A stretch of 33,511 nucleotides of DNA from an uncultured Roseburia sp. (GTDB taxonomy: Bacteria > Bacillota > Clostridia > Lachnospirales > Lachnospiraceae). Position numbers and translations under genes: made by a program. The stretch is taken from assembly GCA_947070915.1 (NCBI GenBank), contig CAMTDY010000008.1, positions 1 to 33,511 of the forward strand, read 5' to 3'. This document shows, one piece after another, positions 7,368 to 16,328 of the stretch. The notes beneath the pieces were generated by a model. It was not told the DNA's origin, did not search any database, and saw nothing but the letters and a program-made list of their open reading frames with translations. Every line of letters starts with the position of its first letter. The stretch's first letter is position 1.

Positions 7368-7916
7368 TTGGAGAACGTGATCAAGATAATATTGCTTGGC
7401 TTATCCGCCAGCATTGATTCCTGGGCGGTGGGGGCTGCTTACCGGGCAGGGGACATCCGTATCCCCTGGTACACGAAAGCGGTCGTGGCGCTGGTCTCCG
7501 CTATCACGTCCATGGCAGCAGTATTTTTGGGAAATGGCATGGGGCATTTTATCGATACGGCCTACATCCAGATGGCAGGAGGTTTTGTGCTGTTTGTGAT
7601 CGGCCTGCGGTCGGTCTGGGGCGTCTTTCACCACCGGGAAGAAAAGAATTATGACGCGGATTCCTCTAAGACCATTGATCCCTGGGAGGGAGTTCTGCTG
7701 GGAGGTGTTCTTGCTTCGGATTCTTTCTGCGGCGGTCTCAGTCTGTGTGCCATGGGAGCAGAAGCCTATATATTTCCCTTTGTTGTGGGGATTCTCACCT
7801 ATGGTTTTTTGCTGCTGGCCGATAAGAAGGTAAAATGTACCGGAATCTCCCACTATTTTGCCGGCATCGCCCTGGCTGTCATCGGAGTCGTACAGCTGGC
7901 GGGAGCGCTGCGGTAG
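7368..7916 (+). CDS. YtaF/MntP-like membrane protein
   Basis: A 182-residue, almost wholly hydrophobic protein with about six membrane helices arranged as two halves. Each half opens with an Asp-containing motif: LLGLSASIDSWAVGAAYRAG near residue 10 and GVLLGGVLASDSFCGGLSL near 105. This is the internal-duplication pattern of the MntP manganese-efflux family. The sequence is closer in feel to the sporulation-associated YtaF branch than to classical MntP. Mn2+ transport is family knowledge, not shown here. The start is uncertain. TTG at 7368 follows AGGAG with very short spacing; GTG at 7377 is another option and no upstream ATG fits. It is divergent from the ATPase, and both may serve divalent-cation balance. 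Confidence 0.75.
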   Translation: MENVIKIILLGLSASIDSWAVGAAYRAGDIRIPWYTKAVVALVSAITSMAAVFLGNGMGHFIDTAYIQMAGGFVLFVIGLRSVWGVFHHREEKNYDADSSKTIDPWEGVLLGGVLASDSFCGGLSLCAMGAEAYIFPFVVGILTYGFLLLADKKVKCTGISHYFAGIALAVIGVVQLAGALR

Positions 7917-7979
7917 AGCCGTGCTGAAGCCGTAGTCCCCCCACAGTGGCCCGGAAAGGGAATGCACTGGAATTTCCTA

Positions 7980-8008
7980 TTTACAAAACCGCGGTATTTA
8001 TATACAAT
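7980..8008 (+). promoter_or_regulatory. SigmaA-type promoter of the seven-gene operon
   Basis: TTTACA (7980-7985), a 17-base spacer and TACAAT (8003-8008) precede the membrane-protein gene. The start would be near 8015, about 50 bases before its ATG. No comparable promoter or terminator was noticed between the genes that follow, up to 16964. Confidence 0.6.
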
Positions 8009-8064
8009 TATATATAGAATCCGGATATGGAGCCGGACACTTTCAGAGAAAGGCGGATATATGT

Positions 8065-9036
8065 ATGGACGGGGCAGCACAGTTTTTTATGGGTGCAGGC
8101 GGTGTACTGGCAGGTTTTATCATCATAGGGCTCGCCGCCGCTATCGGCAGGATCGTGGGGGGATCATTGCTGCACTTCAGGTTTGATCACTTTATATTTT
8201 TTATGATAAAGATCAGTAAGAAAAACAGAGGATTTTCTATCGGGCTGTGTGATCCACAGCCCTACATAAGCTGTAGTATGACAGACCCGAAAGATACCCG
8301 GATGAGAAATCTGATCTACGGGGCATTTTCTATGGCGGTGGCGCTGTTTTTTACGGAGACAGCCTGTTTTCAGATCTGGGGGACAAAGCTTATGCCCCAA
8401 AATACCTTTACGGTTCCGATGGCTGTTGTTATGGTGGCATATACTTTCGTTCTGATGGTGCTTCTGGCGTTCAACCAGAAACAGAAGGCAGGCAGCGGGG
8501 CGGCCGGGATCATGAGGCGCGAGTACGAGCGGTGCTATGCGGCGATCCGGGAGGGAAGATCTCCGGCAGAGCTGGAGATCCAGACGGTGGCTTATACCGG
8601 AAAGCTGACGGATCTACCCGTCTATAAAAAGTATCTTCTGATGCTGTATTATCATTTTCTGGACCAGGGTGACTATGACAGTTTGCGGAAAGTCATGGAT
8701 GAGATGGAGGATCATGTGCCAGATAAATGGTCCCGGGGAGAGATATCCAGTTTATGTGAATTTGTATTTTATAATGTGATCATTCAACCCAACGAGGGAA
8801 AGGCGCATTTTTATGGAAAAACCTTCCTGGCAAAGATGGAGGGCAATGAGGAAGCGAATACAAAGAGAGTTTTCGCCTACTGGCTGTATTTTATCGAAAA
8901 AGACAAAGGGGCGGCCCTGCAGATCGCCATGGAGGCAATGAAGGCGGTGGAAAGATATTCCCTGACGGGCTGCCGCGATATGGAGATGCGGTTTATCGAG
9001 GCACTGATCAAACGCATCGAGCAAACACCATCATAA
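8065..9036 (+). CDS. Unknown membrane protein with helical cytosolic tail
   Basis: I do not recognise this 323-residue protein. It has three hydrophobic segments at about 14-32, 89-107 and 117-138, giving a membrane-anchored N-terminal third. The rest (about 150-323) is soluble and helical, with paired-helix spacing like TPR or similar repeats (YLLMLYYHFLDQGDYDSLRK, VFAYWLYFIEKDKGAALQIA). It is the first gene of the operon, 16 bases before the next start. The start at 8065 is preceded by AAAGGCGG; an ATG at 8061 is out of frame. By context it probably anchors or recruits the products of the following genes to the membrane (inference). Confidence 0.7.
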   Translation: MDGAAQFFMGAGGVLAGFIIIGLAAAIGRIVGGSLLHFRFDHFIFFMIKISKKNRGFSIGLCDPQPYISCSMTDPKDTRMRNLIYGAFSMAVALFFTETACFQIWGTKLMPQNTFTVPMAVVMVAYTFVLMVLLAFNQKQKAGSGAAGIMRREYERCYAAIREGRSPAELEIQTVAYTGKLTDLPVYKKYLLMLYYHFLDQGDYDSLRKVMDEMEDHVPDKWSRGEISSLCEFVFYNVIIQPNEGKAHFYGKTFLAKMEGNEEANTKRVFAYWLYFIEKDKGAALQIAMEAMKAVERYSLTGCRDMEMRFIEALIKRIEQTPS

Positions 9037-9052
9037 CCGGGGAGAAATTGCG

Positions 9053-12000
9053 ATGAGAGAGAAAGTCATGTCACTGGCTCAGGGCAGATTTACATATAAG
9101 CGGCCGGAGATTGTCTGTTCCACAGACCGGCTGGAGCTGGAAGTAGTCGAGGGAGGGGAAACTGCCTCTTCTTTTACTGTGTCCAATTCTGCTGGAACGA
9201 AGATCAAGGGATTTGGGGCGGTGGATCATTTCAACATAGAATTTCTTCCGGTTTTTGACGGGAAAGAAAATGAAATTACCGTAAAGGTATATGCAGCCAA
9301 TAAAAAAGCAGGGGAGGTCATGACGGGAGAGCTCTGTATCGTGACGGACTGCGGGGAATATATGCTGCCCTATGAAGTCCGGGTACTGCCGCGCTGTCTC
9401 TGCAGTTCGGAGGGGGAAATTCCCTCCTATAAAGAATTTGTGGAGCTTGCCAGGGAGAACTTTGAAGAAGCAGTTGCGATCTTCTATCATGATAAATTCA
9501 AAAAGATTTATCTGAAGGAGTGGGGAGAAAAAAGGTTATATCAAAATTTAACTTTAAAAAATCCAAAGAAACAGGCGCTGGAGGAGTTTCTTGTTGCCCA
9601 TGGCGATAAAAAGCCGGTACGGTTTGCGGCGAATAAAAAGCAGATTTCCTTTGAGGTCAGGGACGAAGACATCGATGGAGAGATTCTGATCGCGCTGGAC
9701 AGCTGGGGGATGGCGGGGATCCGGGTCAGCACCGGGAGCTCTTTCATCTCATTGGAAAAGGCGAATTTAAGCAATAAGGATTTTATACAGAATCAGGCGG
9801 TACTTGCTTTCCATATCCAGGCTTCGGAGGTCCCGGAGGGAATTCACCGGGGTGTGATCCTTCTGGAGAATGTGTACCAGAAACAGGAGATCAAGGTGAG
9901 GCTTCACGGGGTCCGGGGCAGGAAGGAAAGGGCGAAAAAGCGCGGTCTGGACAAGCTGACGGCATCGCTGGCGAAATGTCATCTCCAGTACATGATGAAC
10001 AGCAGCCTGAAAGACAGGTGGATCCGGGTGCTGGTGGAGAACCGGGAAATAATTGGAAGTCTCAGCCAGGGAAATGATGTTCTTCTGGAAGGATACATGG
10101 CAGTTTTGACCGGGGAAGAGAGGAAGATGGCTGCCTTTGTCAATGCGGTGACGGGGAGGCCGGCGCCGGTTCCAGGGGACAGCATGGAAAAAGTGTCCAG
10201 TTATCTGACTACTATGTATGTACGGTGTCTTGCTCTGGGAACTCCGGAAGAAAAAAGCGGGCTGTGCAAGCAGATACGGGAGTATTATGACAATGGCTGC
10301 CATCACTGGCGCCTTCTCGTTATGCTGGAGCGGCTGGGATATTTTGAGGGCAGTTCCCGGAATCTGCTGGAGGAACTGGATCTGCTCTGGAAGGAGGGAG
10401 CGGCCAGCCCCTATCTGCATTTATATCGAATGCTGTTACTGCTGCAGGAGCCGGAACTCCTGAAAAAGCTGGATGGCAGTACGATAGGAGCCCTGCGGTT
10501 TGGATTAAAACATGATTTAATAACAGAGGATCTGGCGATGGCGGTATCTTTTCTGGCAGCGCGTCAGAAGAAATGCACGCCTGCGCTCCTTTCAGTGTTG
10601 CAGGGCTGTTATGAGGTATATGGCAGCGAGGACACCCTGCAGAGTATCTGTGCCCTTCTGATCCGGACAGAGAGACAGGACGCCAGATATTTTAAATGGT
10701 TCCGCCTCGGAGTGGAGAGGCGCCTGCGCCTGACGGAGCTTTTTGAATACTATATGTATACGATGGACCAGGCCTGTTATGATGAAGCTCTGCCGATGGT
10801 GACATCCTATTTTCAGTACGAAAACCATCTAAGAGATTCGGTGCGGTCCGGATTTTATGCAAGTATTGTCAGAAACAAGGAAAGGTATCCGGAATATTAC
10901 CAGAGCTATCGTGAAGCGATGCAGGAATATACGCTCCGGCAGCTGTATGAGCACTGCATCAGTCCGGAGCTGGCGGTGCTGTACGAAGAATTTTTTACTG
11001 TGGACAGTTGTAAAGACCGGATCGCCAGAGAACTGCCGGGGGTTATGTTTATCCACCGGCTCCACTGTGAAAACAGGAATATGGAGCGGGTGGTAGTCCT
11101 TCATGATGAGGGCGGCGGGGAGATGGTCTATAATCTCGTCAACGGAGAGGCAGATATCAGCATCGGGACGGCAGGTTTCAAGCTGTATTTTATAGACAAA
11201 AACGGTTATTATCATGGAAATACAGTGCCATACCGGCTGACAAAGATATTAAACCTGGAGTCTATGGCTCAGGGCTGTTATGAAAATGGTTCCGACAACC
11301 TGGTGCTTTTGCTTTACTTATTTTCGGAGACCTTGAAAAAGAAGGAGATCGGCGCCAAGGACGCCATTCTTCTGCACACAATGATCCGACGGCAGGTGCC
11401 CGGAATGGAGTACAGGCAGAAAACCCTGCTCATTCTCTATGACTATTATAAAGCCATCGGCGAGGATCTGCTGCTGGAAGAGGTGATCCAGAGCATTGAT
11501 TTCCGGTATCTGACCCAGGAGAGGCGCGCGGGGATCCTGCAGACGATGATTCAGCACGAATGGAAGGATGAAGCGCTGGGTGTACTGAAAAAGTATGAGA
11601 TCACCAGCTGCAGCCGTAAGCTCCTTTTGCTTCTGATCACCTGGAAGCTGGAGGAGGACCGGGGGCATTTTGAGCCGTATTACATGAAACTCTGCACTTT
11701 CCTATACCAGGGAGGTGTAAAAAATAATCAGATTCTTTCCTATCTGGCGGATTTTTATATGGGAAGCATCTCTGTGCTGTTTGATATATATGAGACTGCC
11801 CGGAAGAACGGGGCGGAAATATCGGACGGTGGGACGGAACGGCTTCTGGGGCAGGCTTTGTTTGTAGAGGATGATCTGGAGAAATATGCGGATATTTTTC
11901 TTGATTATTATGAGTACGGGGCCAACCGGATCCTTGTAAAAGCTTTTCTGGGGTGTATCTCCTATGGATATTTGACTGAAAAGTGCCAGATGCCGGAAGG

Positions 12001-12592
12001 GATCTGGGAGAAGATCCGAAGAGAGGGGCTTTCCGAGGAGAATCAGAGTATGATACTGGCGTCCCTGCGTTATTATGCCGGCATGGATGGGTATACGGAG
12101 GCGGAGAAGGAGTACATCGGGTATCATCTGTCCCATTTTGTTTCCACTGGCAGGATATTTTCCTTTATGAAAGGGTTTATCGGAAAAGTGGAAGTTCCCT
12201 TCGAGATACTTCATGGAAGTATCGTCCAGCTGTATTATTCCCGCAGTAAAGACCTTTATATTGAGCTGACCCATGAGGAAGGGGAAAAAGAGGTCTGTCA
12301 GATGAAGCCGGTATTTGAGGATATATATATATATCAGACCTTGTTATTCCGGGGGGAGACAGTTCAATACCAGATTTTTGCCGGAGCAGAATCCCGCCCT
12401 GTCAGACAGGGAGTGATCCGGGCGGCAGAGGAAGAGACGGCAGAAACGGGACAGGATGCGGCTGCCTTTTATGAGATGGTGAATCAGATGATCCGGGCGA
12501 AGGAAGACGGGGAAGAAGAGGAGCTGCGCCAGCTGGTCCGGAGGTACCGCTCCATGCAGGAGGTTTCCGGAAAGCTGTTTGATCCGCTTTAA
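9053..12592 (+). CDS. Giant beta/helical protein, probably DUF5717 family
   Basis: A 1179-residue soluble protein without signal peptide or membrane helix. Residues about 10-115 and 190-300 look like two Ig-like beta-sandwich domains (for example LELEVVEGGETASSFTVSNS and later GVILLENVYQKQEIKVRLHG). From about 310 to 1040 it is a long array of amphipathic helices resembling an alpha-solenoid. It is interrupted near 664-726 by a beta segment (VVVLHDEGGGEMVYNLVNGE) and followed by another beta section near 1045-1122. The last 55 residues are charged helix. I believe it matches the family named DUF5717, which has no known function. The ATG follows GGGGAG by eight bases. It is co-transcribed with the pseudo-Hsp70 gene, suggesting a large scaffold for it. 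Confidence 0.75.
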   Translation: MREKVMSLAQGRFTYKRPEIVCSTDRLELEVVEGGETASSFTVSNSAGTKIKGFGAVDHFNIEFLPVFDGKENEITVKVYAANKKAGEVMTGELCIVTDCGEYMLPYEVRVLPRCLCSSEGEIPSYKEFVELARENFEEAVAIFYHDKFKKIYLKEWGEKRLYQNLTLKNPKKQALEEFLVAHGDKKPVRFAANKKQISFEVRDEDIDGEILIALDSWGMAGIRVSTGSSFISLEKANLSNKDFIQNQAVLAFHIQASEVPEGIHRGVILLENVYQKQEIKVRLHGVRGRKERAKKRGLDKLTASLAKCHLQYMMNSSLKDRWIRVLVENREIIGSLSQGNDVLLEGYMAVLTGEERKMAAFVNAVTGRPAPVPGDSMEKVSSYLTTMYVRCLALGTPEEKSGLCKQIREYYDNGCHHWRLLVMLERLGYFEGSSRNLLEELDLLWKEGAASPYLHLYRMLLLLQEPELLKKLDGSTIGALRFGLKHDLITEDLAMAVSFLAARQKKCTPALLSVLQGCYEVYGSEDTLQSICALLIRTERQDARYFKWFRLGVERRLRLTELFEYYMYTMDQACYDEALPMVTSYFQYENHLRDSVRSGFYASIVRNKERYPEYYQSYREAMQEYTLRQLYEHCISPELAVLYEEFFTVDSCKDRIARELPGVMFIHRLHCENRNMERVVVLHDEGGGEMVYNLVNGEADISIGTAGFKLYFIDKNGYYHGNTVPYRLTKILNLESMAQGCYENGSDNLVLLLYLFSETLKKKEIGAKDAILLHTMIRRQVPGMEYRQKTLLILYDYYKAIGEDLLLEEVIQSIDFRYLTQERRAGILQTMIQHEWKDEALGVLKKYEITSCSRKLLLLLITWKLEEDRGHFEPYYMKLCTFLYQGGVKNNQILSYLADFYMGSISVLFDIYETARKNGAEISDGGTERLLGQALFVEDDLEKYADIFLDYYEYGANRILVKAFLGCISYGYLTEKCQMPEGIWEKIRREGLSEENQSMILASLRYYAGMDGYTEAEKEYIGYHLSHFVSTGRIFSFMKGFIGKVEVPFEILHGSIVQLYYSRSKDLYIELTHEEGEKEVCQMKPVFEDIYIYQTLLFRGETVQYQIFAGAESRPVRQGVIRAAEEETAETGQDAAAFYEMVNQMIRAKEDGEEEELRQLVRRYRSMQEVSGKLFDPL

Positions 12593-12649
12593 GGCGGGTG
12601 CCGTTATTTAAAGCGGCATGTCAGTATGATTGGAAAGGCAGGATTAACT

Positions 12650-13861
12650 ATGAGCCAGCGAAGGCTGTATGTAGGCTTGGATATTAGAAATGATATTTCC
12701 CAGATCGCTGTTCTGGGACCGATGCTTCAGGAGCCGGAGATATTGGAACCGGGAGGAAAAGAAAATGGAATTGATTATCCTACCAGGGTGGCAGTTCCGG
12801 GAACGAAGGAGTATATAGAAGGATTTATGGAGAAGATCTACCGCCAGGAGCCGGTGATGGCGGCGGGCAGGGAGACGGATCCAGTCAATATCCTGGCTGC
12901 ATTTTTTCGTAAGATTCTTTCTAAGACACGGAAAAAGTATCCCAATGAATCCATCCGCCAGCTGGTGGTCACTACGGAGTACCGGGATTACCGTTTAATC
13001 GGAATCATCTATCAGGCGTTGTCAAAGATCGGGATTCACCGGGACCGGGCGATGGTCATTGACCGGCGCCAGAGCTTTATCTATTATGTCATGAGCCAGA
13101 AAAAAGAGCTATGGATCAACCAGGTGGGTGTGTTTGATTATACGAAGGACAGGCTGATGTATCTTCAGATGGAGACGGACCGTTACAAGCGGCCGATGTT
13201 AGCCACTGTGGAGGAGAGGGACTACAGCGACTATATTCCGATGTTTCAGGAGAAGGACAGTACCGAAGAGGAAAAAAATTCGATCTTTGAGGGGATGGTC
13301 CAGGGCGCCATCCACGGTAAGATCATCACGACGTTGTATATGACGGGAACCGGATTTGAAGGGGGATTCGCCGGAGCTGTGATGAAGAAGCTCTGCGTGG
13401 GGCGCCATCTGTTTCAGGGAGATAACCTGTATGTGGGCGGTGCCTGCTATTGTGCCCGGGAAATGTCGGGGGAACGCAGGCTGGAGGAATTTGTATACCT
13501 GGATGAGGATACGGTGGAAGTTAATATTTCCATACATGCATATACGGATGGGAAGCCCCAGGAAATTCTTCTTGTCAGGGCGGGAACTCCCTGGCATCAG
13601 ATCGACCATGAGATTGACCTGATTCCCGATGGAGACAGGGAACTGGAACTGAATGTGAAGAACATGCGGACAAAGGATAAGACGAAACAATGTATCCCTA
13701 TGGAGGGGATTCCCGGACGGACGGACAGAAGGGCGAGGATCGGTCTGCAGCTGAGATTTGCCGGTAAGGAGAAATGCATTGTCACAGTCAGGGACAAGGG
13801 TTTTGGGGATTTTTATCCTTCCTCCTGCCGGATCTGGGAAAAGACCATCACGATTGAATAA
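12650..13861 (+). CDS. Hsp70/actin-fold protein with degenerate ATP loops, probably DUF5716
   Basis: This 403-residue protein follows the order of an Hsp70. The first strand-loop RLYVGLDIRNDISQIAVL (about 5-22) matches the phosphate-1 loop position. RQLVVTTEYRDYRLIGIIYQ (about 102-121) corresponds to the 'VITVPAYF' block. VGVFDYTKDRLMYLQ (about 158) sits at phosphate-2, and LYMTGTGFEGGFAGAVMKKL with VGGACYCA (about 228-266) at the adenosine motif. From about 290 a beta-rich C-terminal part resembles a substrate-binding sandwich. The usual DLGTT and DLGGGT are DIRND and DYTKD, so ATP hydrolysis is probably lost. I believe the family is DUF5716. The start at 12650 follows AGGA by six bases; an in-frame ATG at 12626 lacks a ribosome-binding site. 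Confidence 0.7.
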   Translation: MSQRRLYVGLDIRNDISQIAVLGPMLQEPEILEPGGKENGIDYPTRVAVPGTKEYIEGFMEKIYRQEPVMAAGRETDPVNILAAFFRKILSKTRKKYPNESIRQLVVTTEYRDYRLIGIIYQALSKIGIHRDRAMVIDRRQSFIYYVMSQKKELWINQVGVFDYTKDRLMYLQMETDRYKRPMLATVEERDYSDYIPMFQEKDSTEEEKNSIFEGMVQGAIHGKIITTLYMTGTGFEGGFAGAVMKKLCVGRHLFQGDNLYVGGACYCAREMSGERRLEEFVYLDEDTVEVNISIHAYTDGKPQEILLVRAGTPWHQIDHEIDLIPDGDRELELNVKNMRTKDKTKQCIPMEGIPGRTDRRARIGLQLRFAGKEKCIVTVRDKGFGDFYPSSCRIWEKTITIE

Positions 13862-13876
13862 AGGAAGGGATTAGAA

Positions 13877-14680
13877 ATGTTTATTTTGTGCAAGGGAGAG
13901 CTGGCAAAAGAGCCGTATATCATACCGGTCTCGGAGACCCCGGTGTATTCGCTGGAAGAACTATGCTATTATATGTATCACCACATTTACAGCGTAACGG
14001 AAGAATTTTTTGACGAGAAGCTGGCACAATGGCTCAGTGAACAGGCGGGGCTGGATGCGCTGGCGGAAAAAATGCGCGGGCTGGTCCGGAAAAAGAACGA
14101 CCTCAAAGATCTGGTGGTTACGCTGATGTGCTCCTGTGATTATTACAAAGAAGAGGAGATCGTGCAGCTGGTAACAGTGATGAAGAAGATTGAAAATCTC
14201 CCAGCCCATGAGAAGAACAAGATAAAGGCAGATCATTATCTCCGGGCCGGAAAGTATGGAAAAAGCCTGCAGGAATATAAACGGCTTCTCTATGGAGAGA
14301 TGGCAGAACAGTTTTCCACGGAGGAGTACGGTGATCTTCTCCATAATCAGGCAATCGCCCTGTTTCACGTATCCTCCTTCCGGGAGGCTGCCAATGGCTT
14401 CAAAGAGGCGTATGCCAGAAATCACAGGGAACAGTCTCTTCAACAGTATTTGTACGCTCTGCTGCTCAATGGTCAGGAAGAGCAGTTTGAACAGGAAGGT
14501 AGTTCTTTCGGAAAGACCGAGGAAGAATTGGCACAATTAAGACAGAACTATATAGAAGCGCAAACCGGGGGAAAAGATGACGGTGGCGAGGAGGAGTTCA
14601 TCAGCCGCTGTAAAAATGAGCTTCGGTCAGCTTATTCAGATGGGGGTGTAAATGATGGGATTCCGATGGTTTCGCAGTAA
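13877..14680 (+). CDS. Helical-repeat (TPR-like) protein of the pseudo-Hsp70 operon
   Basis: A 267-residue soluble, mostly helical protein of no family I can name. The N-terminal 75 residues form a distinct region (FILCKGELAKEPYIIPVSET, then YYMYHHIYSV). From about 120 to 215 helix pairs with TPR-like spacing appear: KADHYLRAGKYGKSLQEYKR, LLHNQAIALFHVSSFREAAN and QYLYALLLNGQEEQFEQEG. TPR proteins commonly dock on Hsp70 or other partners. Placement 15 bases after the pseudo-Hsp70 gene makes a co-chaperone or adaptor role plausible (inference). It overlaps the next gene by 29 bases, indicating translational coupling. The start follows AAAGGAAGGG. Confidence 0.7.
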   Translation: MFILCKGELAKEPYIIPVSETPVYSLEELCYYMYHHIYSVTEEFFDEKLAQWLSEQAGLDALAEKMRGLVRKKNDLKDLVVTLMCSCDYYKEEEIVQLVTVMKKIENLPAHEKNKIKADHYLRAGKYGKSLQEYKRLLYGEMAEQFSTEEYGDLLHNQAIALFHVSSFREAANGFKEAYARNHREQSLQQYLYALLLNGQEEQFEQEGSSFGKTEEELAQLRQNYIEAQTGGKDDGGEEEFISRCKNELRSAYSDGGVNDGIPMVSQ

Positions 14681-15884
14681 GAAAAAAGAAGTGGGAGATC
14701 AGCAGCCAGCGGCAGAATCCGGTTTGGAAAACGGAACAGAGGCGGAAGGGCTAGAAAAGGATCTGGAAACCATGCCGGAGCAGATCAAACTGGAAAAGGA
14801 AAAGGTAGATCTGACGAATAAACAGATCCGGCTGGACTATATCCAGAGACTGTACGATGGGATCCGGGAGGCAAAGAGACAGTGTGGGGAGATCAAGTCG
14901 GAATACGGGCAGGTGACTTCATATCTGAAAGATATCCAGCTGATGGATCAGGCACAGGAAGAAGAGAAAGCGGTGCTGAAGGATACGGCGTCTGCCATCG
15001 TGGAACTGACGGCAGAGCGGGAAAAGCGAAAGGGACGACGTTATAAATTTACAGATGCCCAGAGGGCGGCCATGGAAAACTTTGAGCCGAAAGTGGAAGA
15101 CGATATTTCAAAATTAAAGGAATTTGAGGATTATCAGATCAGGATCAAGCACGATATGAGGCAGCTGGACGGGGAAAAAAGGATGCTTTTGAGGGATAAG
15201 AGGGATATCATCCGGAAGCAGAGTACGCTGCAGCTGGTAAGCAAAGTGCTTGGCTTTATGCTGGCGGTGTTTGGCGTCCTTCTCGTGACGATACTGGTGG
15301 TGTTTGAGACCGACATCCGTGTGCCTTTTATCGCTACCGCTGCATTTGCCTTTGTGGTGACGCTCATTATCGTTATCGAAGCGGGAAAAAACCGGAGGGA
15401 TATGGTTCTCACTGAGAGAAAATGCAACCGCGCCATTTCTTTTTCAAACCGGGTCAGGATTAAGTATGTAAATAATACGAGAACCATAGATTATATGTGT
15501 ACCAAATACCGTGTGCGGAATGTGACAGAACTGGAATTTGTCTATGACCAGTACCGCAAAGCGAGACGGGAGTGGGCAAGACAACGGGAAGATGCGTTCC
15601 TTTTGAATGAAAAAAATGAGATTCTTCTGGCAGAATTGAATAAGCTTGGTGTGAAAGACCGGGATCTCTGGCTTGGCAGGGCAAATGCCATCGTGGACCC
15701 GAGAGAGATGGTGGAGGTCCGGCATGAGCTCAATGAGCAGCGTCAGAAACTGCGGGCCCAGATTGATTATAACAATGGGATCATGCAGGATTTTATCCAG
15801 GAACTGGAGCGGATCCGCAATAAAAAGCCAGAATATGCACAGGAGATCGAAGATATGCTGAGTGACAGGGAATTGGAGGGATGA
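14652..15884 (+). CDS. Coiled-coil membrane protein of the pseudo-Hsp70 operon
   Basis: A 410-residue protein with a basic start (FRWFRSKKKE), an acidic stretch and long charged helices (about 45-195) likely to form coiled coils. Two adjacent membrane helices follow at about 199-220 (VLGFMLAVFGVLLVTILVVF) and 226-245, separated by a short loop. A second charged helical half (about 250-410) ends RNKKPEYAQEIEDMLSDREL. Both soluble halves would lie on the same side of the membrane, a hairpin topology. No enzyme motif is seen. The gene starts inside the end of the preceding one, and the next gene begins four bases after it stops. It may link the operon's soluble proteins to the membrane. Confidence 0.7.
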   Translation: MMGFRWFRSKKKEVGDQQPAAESGLENGTEAEGLEKDLETMPEQIKLEKEKVDLTNKQIRLDYIQRLYDGIREAKRQCGEIKSEYGQVTSYLKDIQLMDQAQEEEKAVLKDTASAIVELTAEREKRKGRRYKFTDAQRAAMENFEPKVEDDISKLKEFEDYQIRIKHDMRQLDGEKRMLLRDKRDIIRKQSTLQLVSKVLGFMLAVFGVLLVTILVVFETDIRVPFIATAAFAFVVTLIIVIEAGKNRRDMVLTERKCNRAISFSNRVRIKYVNNTRTIDYMCTKYRVRNVTELEFVYDQYRKARREWARQREDAFLLNEKNEILLAELNKLGVKDRDLWLGRANAIVDPREMVEVRHELNEQRQKLRAQIDYNNGIMQDFIQELERIRNKKPEYAQEIEDMLSDRELEG

Positions 15885-15888
15885 ATGT

Positions 15889-16320
15889 ATGAATATACTG
15901 TTTTTACTGAAACCGAAAAAATCAGTTTCTTATTTATATGATGATGATACCGTCAGACAGGGTCTGGAAAAGATGCGTGGCCACAGCTATACGGCGGCGC
16001 CGGTGATCTCCCATGAGGGATACTATGTGGGGACCATCAACGAGGGAGATTTTCTGCGGGGGATTTTTCGTAATGATGAAGGAGACCTGAAACATCTGGA
16101 TGAGGAACTGGTGAGGGATATTTTGCGGAAGGACTGGAACCATCCGGTAAAAGTCAGCGCCACCGTGGAGGATCTGCTGGAGCGTGTCCTCAATCAGAAC
16201 TTTGTTCCGGTGGTGGATGACCGCGGCCTGTTTGTGGGCATCATCACCAGACGATCTGTTCTGAAACATTTCAGGGACCGGATCCTGGAATTAAAGAAAA
16301 AGGTGGAGGAAAAGGAGTGA
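15889..16320 (+). CDS. CBS-pair protein
   Basis: A 143-residue protein made of two CBS motifs and nothing else. The first, about 14-65, includes HSYTAAPVISHEGYYVGTIN; the second, about 85-130, includes QNFVPVVDDRGLFVGIITRR. A lysine-rich helix follows. Paired CBS motifs bind adenosine ligands such as AMP, ATP or S-adenosylmethionine and act as energy or ligand sensors. No fused effector is present, so it presumably acts on a partner, perhaps an operon neighbour. The start at 15889 is chosen because GGAGGG lies eight bases upstream; the longer frame from 15862 would begin inside the preceding gene. Confidence 0.85.
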   Translation: MNILFLLKPKKSVSYLYDDDTVRQGLEKMRGHSYTAAPVISHEGYYVGTINEGDFLRGIFRNDEGDLKHLDEELVRDILRKDWNHPVKVSATVEDLLERVLNQNFVPVVDDRGLFVGIITRRSVLKHFRDRILELKKKVEEKE

Positions 16321-16328
16321 CACGGCAT

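Noticed and set aside
16230..16328. TPP riboswitch before thiE
   Set aside because: thiE begins eight bases after the CBS gene stop and there is no room for, or trace of, a thi-box.
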